Shown: positions 25,201 to 29,812 of the stretch, piece after piece | How the letters are laid out: each line of letters opens with the position of its first letter | How positions within the stretch are numbered: the stretch's first letter is position 1 | Assembly (NCBI GenBank): GCA_964538875.1 | Contig: CAZIHO010000032.1 | Span: forward strand, 1 to 29,812 | From: CAZIHO01 sp964538875 | GTDB lineage: Bacteria > Pseudomonadota > Gammaproteobacteria > Chromatiales > Chromatiaceae | Reading direction: 5' to 3' | DNA length: 29,812 nt | The notes under the pieces: model-generated | What the model saw: only the letters and a program-made list of their open reading frames with translations | Databases searched by the model: none | What the model was told of the DNA's origin: nothing | Translations under genes and position numbers: made by a program

Positions 25201-26347
25201 CTGGATCAGCCTGGTGGTGAATAACCGGGCGGACCGGGTGGCCCGCTCCCAGGTGTTCGCCGGCGTACTGGTCAAGGATCTCAGCGCCGACCGCATCCTG
25301 TTGATCGGCGGCAACCTGGCGGGTCTCCAGGACTATATCCGCCAGGCATGGGACGATTGGACGGCGGATCTGAGCCTGGCCGGGCAGGGCGCCGCCAAGC
25401 TGGAACACTGGGCGCGGCGGCTGCGGGTGCCCTACCGGCCCGACCTGGTGGCGAGCCGGCTGCGCTTCATGCTGGTCAGCCAGGGTGACGCGGTGGCCTC
25501 GGACTGGGAACCCCTGCTGAGCCTATGGGATCAGCCCGCCGCCCTGGCGGAACGGCTGGCGGAACTGGGCGCGCCCCAGCGGGACGAACTGCTGGCGTTC
25601 CACCAGCAGAGCCTTGACCAATGGAGCCAGTATCAAGCCTTGGCGGCCCGGCTCCAGACTGGGGAAGCGGCGCTGCCGGAGCTGGAGGAGGAACTGCGCG
25701 CCCGGTTGTGGCAATGGTTCCAGGCCAAGCTGGTGGTGGTGTGGGACTACCACGCCAGCGGCGACAAGGTGGTCGAACACCTTTGCGACGCCTGCCCGCC
25801 CGGCTTTTACAACCGCATCCTGGGGATTCAAAACATCAAGGGCACCGGTCTGGACTTCGTATATCGCTGGCAAGCCTGGGATCAGTGCCACCGCCTGTGC
25901 GCGGACGTGGACAGTTGCCATCCGACCCGTTTCGCGGAAGGTCTACGGCGCCTGTCTCTGTTCACGGACCATGGCGTGCTGTGCGAGGAGCGGGTGCGGG
26001 CCAGCGTGGCCCTGGCCAAGACGGCAGGCATCGCCCAGCAGGAGCGCTTTCAAGCCGAGTTGAATCTAGTGCTGGACAACCTGGAGCAGGCCATGCTCCG
26101 GGTCCGGGAAGGCATGGCCACCCGCCCCCACCGGCATTGGCTGGAACGGGTGGCGGACGCCCTGGAAGCCTTCCTGGACGCCGGCGACGCGGTGCGCCGG
26201 CGCAAGCGGGCCGATCAAATCTACCGGGACCTGATCGCGGAACGCATCGGCCAGGACCGGGCGGTGCTGGAACTCCAGGCCCTCAACAAGCGCCAGCAGG
26301 GTCACTGGCTGTCGGCGCGCCTAGCGCCCTACCTGGCGAAACGCTGA
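22172..26347 (+). CDS. Giant PgsB/CapB-type poly-gamma-glutamate synthase-like Mur ligase
   Basis: 1391 residues from ATG 22172, against about 400 in known PgsB/CapB. GTG 22160 is an alternative start. Residues 1-700 are a large N-terminal extension: basic helical, then Ala/Leu/Arg helical pairs resembling HEAT repeats (about 230-450). A hydrophobic helix (about 706-724, LFDLALYLSAASLMFF) precedes the ligase core, as in PgsB. The core has the P-loop GGWGTRGKSG (745-754), KTTG (773-776), ECMA (825-828) and TNAYPDHED (850-858), all strong CapB hallmarks. CapB-type enzymes use ATP to activate a carboxylate and form amide bonds, making poly-gamma-glutamate. Residues about 1000-1391 are a further long, charged C-terminal part (RRRKRADQIYRDL near the end). 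The polymer made here is not proven. The gene overlaps the exporter gene by 41 bases. Confidence 0.88.
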   Translation: MKKTTGSVTFRVTEQDIRRLLEQGRHPYWLRLNANILGRLLAEIAAWPAPPAPDPHPARSQDGQQAQWLADFFKYSLTQASAHIRLLRRRHGAFVRRFNRMHTESERQEQILAYAQELGAGHEQLVGDRRAFQRWFGFDAMADRFQRQVRSTERDLCLRLDCLGQLAALALTEDGPVLGHAWLWRRLDLEPALAPLFKHGGDPRVATAALRCLSAPLLAVPSGERAANLDQDTLLFIQQTAMSADRDVWLQAEALALLQTLAPRLFAQVARGRLARPAPGDDLFPRRRILLLIGAGLDAWPEWAELLTLARRDPSPYPRQALSQVLAQAPAELAAQELTHLTSADPEPAVRAAALWNLGLQFQHQERRPWVLELLASRLDQETDALALRVALTRVATLAAQYPDWAGRCQEAVATAIQRLRVEAPDLRVRRWAAQAGERLWCEAEPAARQLRDQWREFLDPIPPGATRRLPRHLTGADGALTGRILAVLAQEDFGADVEWGRWGGYVTRGPLFGRRLWRLLHEFRHPSPDKRQAFSHSIGRRFFGNLRAPSARLAELAETKVPGEPLHQGSEDGWRPYLPLVDEVLACLAHNQGTRIHTAEGVTELTPPRNPLRRLAAHWRLTWRFPELARLRNYREGGESGPDAYARALAQLGVGLRFHGHGDGAVALEDPAVRRFFPAWFGLPVASPEEWWGRFSEYFVSVYQNSLFDLALYLSAASLMFFGRHVRQYQQMRRARSRLPLVIGGWGTRGKSGTERLKAALVNAMGYAVLSKTTGCEAMFLHAYPFGTLKEMFLFRPYDKATIWEQHNLVRFADAAGSEVFLWECMALTPSYVRLLQRQWMRDDIATLTNAYPDHEDIQGPAGINIPQVMSQFIPERAALFTSEEQMLPLFRQEARRVGTRLSAVGWLEAGLLPPDILGRFSYDEHPYNIALVLALAKELQVPEDLALKEMADRVVPDLGVLKTFPAASWRGRTLEFSNGMSANERFGCLTNWQRLGLDRADPDRAPDTWISLVVNNRADRVARSQVFAGVLVKDLSADRILLIGGNLAGLQDYIRQAWDDWTADLSLAGQGAAKLEHWARRLRVPYRPDLVASRLRFMLVSQGDAVASDWEPLLSLWDQPAALAERLAELGAPQRDELLAFHQQSLDQWSQYQALAARLQTGEAALPELEEELRARLWQWFQAKLVVVWDYHASGDKVVEHLCDACPPGFYNRILGIQNIKGTGLDFVYRWQAWDQCHRLCADVDSCHPTRFAEGLRRLSLFTDHGVLCEERVRASVALAKTAGIAQQERFQAELNLVLDNLEQAMLRVREGMATRPHRHWLERVADALEAFLDAGDAVRRRKRADQIYRDLIAERIGQDRAVLELQALNKRQQGHWLSARLAPYLAKR

Positions 26348-26360
26348 TTGATTCAGCGTT
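26340..26360. terminator. Hairpin between the convergent ligase and lipoprotein genes
   Basis: AACGCTGA, loop TTGAT, TCAGCGTT is a perfect eight-pair stem. Its left arm contains the ligase stop codon, and it ends four bases before the stop of the convergent lipoprotein gene, so it could end transcription from both sides. T tracts are minimal on both strands. Confidence 0.6.
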
Positions 26361-26363
26361 GCC

Positions 26364-26774
26364 CTAACGGAAGTCCGGGAAGGCGCTGTAAATCCACCAC
26401 TGCTTGGTTTCCGGGTCATAGCGCCACAGTTGGTCGTCCTTGAGCTTCTTCAGCACCTGCTTGTCCTTGAGGACGTAGCTGATTTCGACCTTCTGTATCG
26501 CGGTGTCCTCGTCCACCTGGGCGCGCCGGGTGCGGATGTCGTAGCCGGTGACTTCCACGTTCTCCAGCCGCAAACCGTCCGGGACCTCCGGAGCATCCTT
26601 GTGCCGGTGGCTGAGCACCGCGTCCCAGCGGCTCCAGCGCAGCACTGCGTCATAGGAGGAGGCGGTGTTTTCCAGCATGGTGGAGCGGGAGGTCAGGTTG
26701 GAGGTCATGGTCGCCAGGCACCCCCCCAACAGCAGGGGAGCCACCAGGACAAGCGAGCGAACCGGGTGAAACAT
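26364..26774 (-). CDS. Small predicted lipoprotein of unknown function
   Basis: 136 residues from ATG 26774 on the minus strand. It has a lipoprotein signal: basic R6, a hydrophobic stretch (7-16) and lipobox LGGC with C19 as the lipidated residue. The mature part has a helical region (about 30-60, TSRSTMLENTASSYDAVLRW) and a beta-rich region ending YDPETKQWWIYSAFPDF, as in small envelope proteins that gauge or bind, not catalyse. I do not recognise a named family. It converges on the ligase gene and follows the minus-strand Cys/His protein gene after 70 bases, so those two may be co-transcribed. A link to the polymer system is possible but unsupported. Confidence 0.82.
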   Translation of the reverse strand: MFHPVRSLVLVAPLLLGGCLATMTSNLTSRSTMLENTASSYDAVLRWSRWDAVLSHRHKDAPEVPDGLRLENVEVTGYDIRTRRAQVDEDTAIQKVEISYVLKDKQVLKKLKDDQLWRYDPETKQWWIYSAFPDFR

Positions 26775-26833
26775 GGCGTTGGTCCTCGGGCAGGCGGGTT
26801 CGGTGATGCCCCAGCGGCAACCGGCGGATCGGG

Positions 26834-26858
26834 CCTCAAGCTCCTTAAAAAGTTGAGG
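26834..26858 (-). terminator. Inverted repeat across the stop of the Cys/His protein gene
   Basis: CCTCAA and TTGAGG form a six-pair stem with a 13-base loop that contains the TAA stop (26847-26845, minus strand). No T run follows the stem on either strand, so it is weak as a classical terminator. Confidence 0.35.
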
Positions 26859-27312
26859 AACGCTTGTGCGGCTTGTCCGCCACGCCCGCCTCGTCCGTGC
26901 TCCGCCGTTGCAGGCGCTTTTTGTGGCTACGCAACAATTGCAAGGCGTCCTTGACGTACTTCTTGGACATCATCTCGCCGTCCATGTAGCGCTTGAGCAA
27001 ATACAGCCATTGCTCGTGGATCTCGCAATGCTCGGTGGCGCCCCGGTTGCCCAGGGGACAGTCCCGGCAGCGCTCTTCTAGGGTACGCCGGGCCACGGTG
27101 CGGTTTTGCCAATTGCGCCGGTAACCGGCGGCGTACTTTTGAATCCATTCCATGGCCTTGGCACCCCGTTCCGTCTCTGGAAACTGGCCCACGTATTCCT
27201 TCAACGCCTGCACCTGATACCGGACGAATTCTTGATTGGTTTCGTCCGGCGTATCCGGATCCGAGCAAAAACGCACGATAAGCGCAAGCAATGGATCATC
27301 GACGATGAGCAT
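26845..27312 (-). CDS. Hypothetical protein with a Cys/His cluster
   Basis: 155 residues from ATG 27312 on the minus strand; an in-frame ATG at 27354 with AGGA before it would add 14 residues. I prefer 27312 because a TATAAT hexamer (27348-27343, minus strand) lies between the two and may be the -10 box. The protein is hydrophilic and mostly helical. A cluster C82-x2-C85-x10-C96-x2-H99 (CRDCPLG ... HCEIH) could bind zinc or an Fe-S cluster. The C-terminus is very basic and probably disordered (HKKRLQRRSTDEAG onward). No enzyme motif is recognised, and I do not know the family. A longer upstream open frame (to 27738) overlaps the adaptor gene and is not believed. It is divergent from the adaptor gene. 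Confidence 0.72.
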   Translation of the reverse strand: MLIVDDPLLALIVRFCSDPDTPDETNQEFVRYQVQALKEYVGQFPETERGAKAMEWIQKYAAGYRRNWQNRTVARRTLEERCRDCPLGNRGATEHCEIHEQWLYLLKRYMDGEMMSKKYVKDALQLLRSHKKRLQRRSTDEAGVADKPHKRSSTF

Positions 27313-27342
27313 AATCCAGGGACCCTGATCTAACGGCCAACC

Positions 27343-27348
27343 ATTATA
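27343..27348 (-). promoter_or_regulatory. Consensus -10 hexamer for the Cys/His protein gene
   Basis: TATAAT on the minus strand, about 30 bases before the ATG at 27312. The expected -35 position reads GGGTAT, a poor match, so activity might need an activator. Confidence 0.4.
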
Positions 27349-27467
27349 TGCCATGGGTCCTGGGGATACCCAGAAATCGAGCCGCGACCTTGTAACATAG
27401 GCCGGGACCCGGCGTCCCGCGACATGGGATGCCATGGCCCTGGCACCTCCCGGGAGTGATCGAGCGG

Positions 27468-28685
27468 ATGCCGATACAGGAACAGATTTCGAGTTCCCCA
27501 GCCAGCGACGCAGCGGTACGCCGGGCCGGGTCCTGGCGCCGCCGGCTGGTCTGGCTGGCGACACTGGTGATACTGGGTGGCAGCGCCTACCTGGCCATGC
27601 AACGGCTGGACGGCCGCCCCCCGGAAAGCGGCCGGGCCGGTGGCGGCAAGGACCCCCGTTCTCAGCCGGCGCGGGTCGCGGTGGCGGAACTGGGCAACCT
27701 GGACCTCTACCTGCAAGCCCTGGGCAGCGCCGTGGCACCGGCCAGTGTCACCCTGCGGCCCCAGGTGGAGGGACAACTGGTCCGGGTACTGTTCCAGGAA
27801 GGTCAGGACGTGCGGGAAGGCCAACTGCTGGCGGAAATCGACCCGCGCCCCTTCCAGGCCAAGCTGGCCCAGGCGGAAGGCGGGCTGGCGCGGGACCGGG
27901 CAATGCTGGCCAATGCCAAGATCGACCTGGCCCGCTACCGGGACCTGGTGGCCCAGGACTCCGCCTCCAAGCAACAACTGGACACCCAGCAAGCCCTGGT
28001 ACGCCAGTATGAGGGCAGCGTCAAGGCCGGCGAAGGCAGCCTGGCCGCCGCCCAGCTGGACCTGGCCTACACCCAAATCGTCGCGCCCCTGTCTGGCCGC
28101 ATCGGCCTGCGCGGGGTGGATGCCGGCAACTGGGTGCGCCCCAGCGATAGCCAGGCGCTAGCGCAAATCCTGCAAACCCAGCCCATGGACGTGCTCCTGG
28201 CGCTGCCCCAGGACCAGTTGCCCCGGGTCCGGGCCGCCCTGGCCGACGGTGCTCAGCCGGTGGTGGAAGCCCTGGGTCGGGACCAGCGCCAGCGCCTGGC
28301 CGAGGGGCGCCTGACCGCCCTGGACAACCAGATCGACGCCACCACCGGCACCTTCAAGCTCAAGGCCCGCTTCCCGAACCAGGATCAGGCCCTGTTTCCC
28401 AACCAATTCGTCAATATCCGCCTGTTGATCGAGCGCTTGGAAGGGGTGGTCAGCGTGCCCCTCGGCGCCATTCAGCGCAGCAGTCGCGGCACCTTTGTAC
28501 ATGCCCTGGATGCAGACAACCGGACCAAGGCCCAGTTGGTCACCCTGGGACCCAGCAACGACCAGCGGGTGGTGATCCGGGACGGTCTGGAGCCCGGCGC
28601 CCGGGTGGTGATCGAGGGCTTGGACCGGCTCAAGGACGGCACCCGGGTGGAACCCCTGGCACCCGAAGCGCAGCCCGGTTCCTGA
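27468..28685 (+). CDS. RND efflux periplasmic adaptor (membrane fusion protein, MdtA/AcrA type)
   Basis: 405 residues from ATG 27468, with GGGAG about 12 bases upstream; an earlier in-frame start at 27429 lacks support. Basic residues (RRR at 24-26) and a hydrophobic stretch (27-43) form an N-terminal anchor. The lipoyl half-motif VTLRPQVEGQLVRVLFQEGQ (94-113) with GQLLAEIDPRPF (118-129) is typical. It is followed by an alpha-helical hairpin (about 130-200), the second lipoyl half (YTQIVAPLSGRIGLRGVDAG, 201-220), a beta-barrel domain (LDNQIDATTGTFKLKARF region) and a membrane-proximal domain. Adaptors of this family link an inner-membrane RND pump to an outer-membrane channel. The expected pump gene is not within the remaining 1.1 kb. 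The start lies 155 bases from the divergent gene's start. Confidence 0.9.
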   Translation: MPIQEQISSSPASDAAVRRAGSWRRRLVWLATLVILGGSAYLAMQRLDGRPPESGRAGGGKDPRSQPARVAVAELGNLDLYLQALGSAVAPASVTLRPQVEGQLVRVLFQEGQDVREGQLLAEIDPRPFQAKLAQAEGGLARDRAMLANAKIDLARYRDLVAQDSASKQQLDTQQALVRQYEGSVKAGEGSLAAAQLDLAYTQIVAPLSGRIGLRGVDAGNWVRPSDSQALAQILQTQPMDVLLALPQDQLPRVRAALADGAQPVVEALGRDQRQRLAEGRLTALDNQIDATTGTFKLKARFPNQDQALFPNQFVNIRLLIERLEGVVSVPLGAIQRSSRGTFVHALDADNRTKAQLVTLGPSNDQRVVIRDGLEPGARVVIEGLDRLKDGTRVEPLAPEAQPGS

Positions 28686-28693
28686 CCGGGCTG
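28671..28693 (+). terminator. Hairpin across the stop of the adaptor gene
   Basis: CAGCCCGGT, loop TCCTG, ACCGGGCTG is a perfect nine-pair, GC-rich stem that spans the stop codon (28683-28685). No T tract follows. If it does stop transcription, a downstream pump gene would need its own promoter. Confidence 0.5.
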
Positions 28694-28760
28694 GCGCCCA
28701 TCCCGCCCAGCTCCGGCCCGGCCCCGCCCCGCTCAATGCGATTCGTTCGCGCCGACCCTT

Positions 28761-28789
28761 TGGCCAACGGCTATTCTTGACATAGGATT
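28761..28789 (+). promoter_or_regulatory. Weak promoter candidate for the proline-rich gene
   Basis: TGGCCA (28761-28766) and TAGGAT (28784-28789) are spaced by 17 bases, each matching four of six sigma-70 consensus positions. A perfect TTGACA lies at 28777-28782 but has no matching -10. Apart from this and the adaptor-stop hairpin, the 225-base gap 28686-28910 shows nothing I can name. Confidence 0.22.
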
Positions 28790-28910
28790 GGACGGCTGCT
28801 GCAACCAGCCAGGATGGTGGCCGTGGCTCGACCGAGCTTGGACATCCGTTCCCCTGCCCCGTCAGGGGCTCCCAATCCAGCCCATGCAACCATGGCATAG
28901 CGGGTATTCG

Positions 28911-29812
28911 ATGATGATAACTCCCTCCCTGCAGCGCGGATTCTCCGCCCTCCTCATGGTGCTCCTGTGCTTCGCCAGCGGCCACGCTTGGAGCGATCCG
29001 GGCGCGCCAGCCAGCCTGTTCCAGGACGCAAAACGGGATTTAGAACAGAATCCCCCGCCAGGACCGCCAAGCCAGCGGGGCGCCGCCGGCCAGCCGGGCG
29101 CACCGGACGGGGCCAGCCCCGCAGCCGGCCTCCATCTCCAAGCCCAAGCCTTGCAAGGAGAAGTGACCAACCGGGGCAAGACGCCGGCCCAGGGCGGAGC
29201 GGTGGAGCCAGTCCAGGGCTTCGGCAAATCCAAGCAGGGTTTACCCGGCACCAAGCCGGGTGAGCCAGCGCCCCCGGTCCAGACCCAGGTGGATCCGGAA
29301 CTACGGGAGCTGTATCAAAACAAGGAGGCCATGGCCAAGACGCTTGGCCCCACCGGGGACGCGCCGGCCGGCGCCCCTCCCGGCGCCGTCCAGCCCCTGG
29401 CCAATCCGGCCCCGGACCCGGCCAAGCCGGTGGCGCCGAGTTTCCCCTCGGCGGTGCCCTACACGTCCAACATGGTCGCCAGGCCGGTAACGCCGGTAGT
29501 ACCGGGCGTGTCCGGTCTAGGGATGGGAGCCCAATCCGGCAGCGCATCCGCCTACCTGAACACGACCACCCCGACCCCGCCCAGCCAACACGGCATGAGC
29601 GCTGGCAGTGTTTGGGCGCCTCCGAGCGTCGTCGTCCCGCCCCCGAGCGTCATCGTCCCACCTCCGCCCCCCCGCCCGCCGGTGGTGAGCGCCCCGCTAC
29701 CCGGCCAGGTGCCGGTCCCAACGGGAGTGGTCCTGCTACCGCCTAATTCCGCTGCTACCGGGCCAGGAACGGCCCCAGGCGGGGGACAAATGGGCGGCGG
29801 CCAGGGTGGTGG
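28911..29812 (+). CDS. Proline-rich exported protein (cut by window end)
   Basis: The frame is open from ATG 28911 (or the next codon, ATG 28914) to the window end, 300 codons with no stop. Residues 1-28 are a signal peptide: R9, a hydrophobic core (SALLMVLLCFASG) and a likely cut after AWS, before DPGAP. The mature part is rich in Pro, Gly, Ala and Gln and looks disordered, with one short charged helix (about 127-141, DPELRELYQNKEAM). It has a tandem PSVVVPP / PSVIVPP repeat and ends in a Gly-rich stretch at the window edge. It resembles wall- or envelope-spanning linkers or secreted structural proteins, but no family is recognised. The coding evidence is the signal peptide plus the long stop-free frame with codon choices like the neighbours. 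Confidence 0.68.
   Translation, partial: MMITPSLQRGFSALLMVLLCFASGHAWSDPGAPASLFQDAKRDLEQNPPPGPPSQRGAAGQPGAPDGASPAAGLHLQAQALQGEVTNRGKTPAQGGAVEPVQGFGKSKQGLPGTKPGEPAPPVQTQVDPELRELYQNKEAMAKTLGPTGDAPAGAPPGAVQPLANPAPDPAKPVAPSFPSAVPYTSNMVARPVTPVVPGVSGLGMGAQSGSASAYLNTTTPTPPSQHGMSAGSVWAPPSVVVPPPSVIVPPPPPRPPVVSAPLPGQVPVPTGVVLLPPNSAATGPGTAPGGGQMGGGQGG
29622..29663 (+). repeat. Two tandem 21-base units in the proline-rich gene
   Basis: Units 29622-29642 and 29643-29663 encode PSVVVPP and PSVIVPP and differ at a few bases (GTC to ATC and wobble changes). This is an in-frame tandem duplication in a proline-rich linker. Confidence 0.8.

Noticed and set aside
27313..27738. N-terminal extension of the minus-strand Cys/His protein to 297 residues
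   Set aside because: It overlaps the adaptor gene on the other strand and is Pro/Arg/Gly-rich without structure; a -10-like TATAAT lies before ATG 27312.
28777..28782. Perfect TTGACA as a -35 box
   Set aside because: No -10-like hexamer lies 16-18 bases downstream, so it is kept only as a remark under the weak candidate.
1..29812. tRNA, rRNA, CRISPR arrays, transposases and attachment sites
   Set aside because: Reading both strands I saw no recognisable examples; short repeats found are within coding sequence or are simple hairpins.

Overview
The window is GC-rich, densely coded DNA that looks gammaproteobacterial. Supporting signs are a TmcA-type tRNA acetyltransferase, Gram-negative envelope proteins (a lipoprotein, an outer-membrane barrel and an RND-type adaptor), and a two-subunit 2-oxoacid:ferredoxin oxidoreductase of the kind found in anaerobic or microaerophilic lineages. 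A block of exactly 100 N at 6679-6778 marks a scaffolding gap, so this is draft or metagenome-assembled sequence. I saw no rRNA, tRNA, CRISPR array or insertion sequence. The species cannot be named from the sequence alone.

Layout. Positions 1-510 (minus) hold the N-terminal part of tmcA, divergent from a DRG/Obg-like GTPase with a TGS domain (592-1599). Positions 1768-7090 hold a korA-korB pair followed by a large unrecognised protein that ends in a ferredoxin-like 4Fe-4S domain and is interrupted by the N gap. After an AT-richer intergenic stretch (7091-7306) comes the main feature, a run of seven same-strand genes to 26347: a CHASE2 sensor with degenerate kinase motifs, a lone receiver protein, a double PgsC/CapC membrane protein with a large duplicated extracytoplasmic region, a membrane-anchored 852-residue protein, a secreted putative metal hydrolase, a 1699-residue exported protein with a helical-repeat region and a C-terminal outer-membrane barrel, and a giant PgsB/CapB-type Mur ligase. 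Most junctions overlap, which suggests translational coupling.

My reading of the block, which is inference, is that it is a trans-envelope machine for a poly-gamma-glutamate-like polymer. A CapB-type ATP-dependent amide ligase and CapC-type channel make and move the chain across the inner membrane. Periplasmic beta-rich proteins hold or guide it, a hydrolase trims it, and a TPR-plus-barrel protein releases it, much as PgaA, BcsC or AlgK/AlgE do for polysaccharides. A CHASE2 pseudokinase and a receiver may control it. No CapA/PgsA, CapD or CapE was seen, so this is not the standard Gram-positive or Francisella capsule set.

The right flank has a small lipoprotein and a Cys/His-containing hypothetical protein on the minus strand. 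On the plus strand are an RND/MFP periplasmic adaptor without a pump gene in view and the start of a proline-rich exported protein that runs off the window end.
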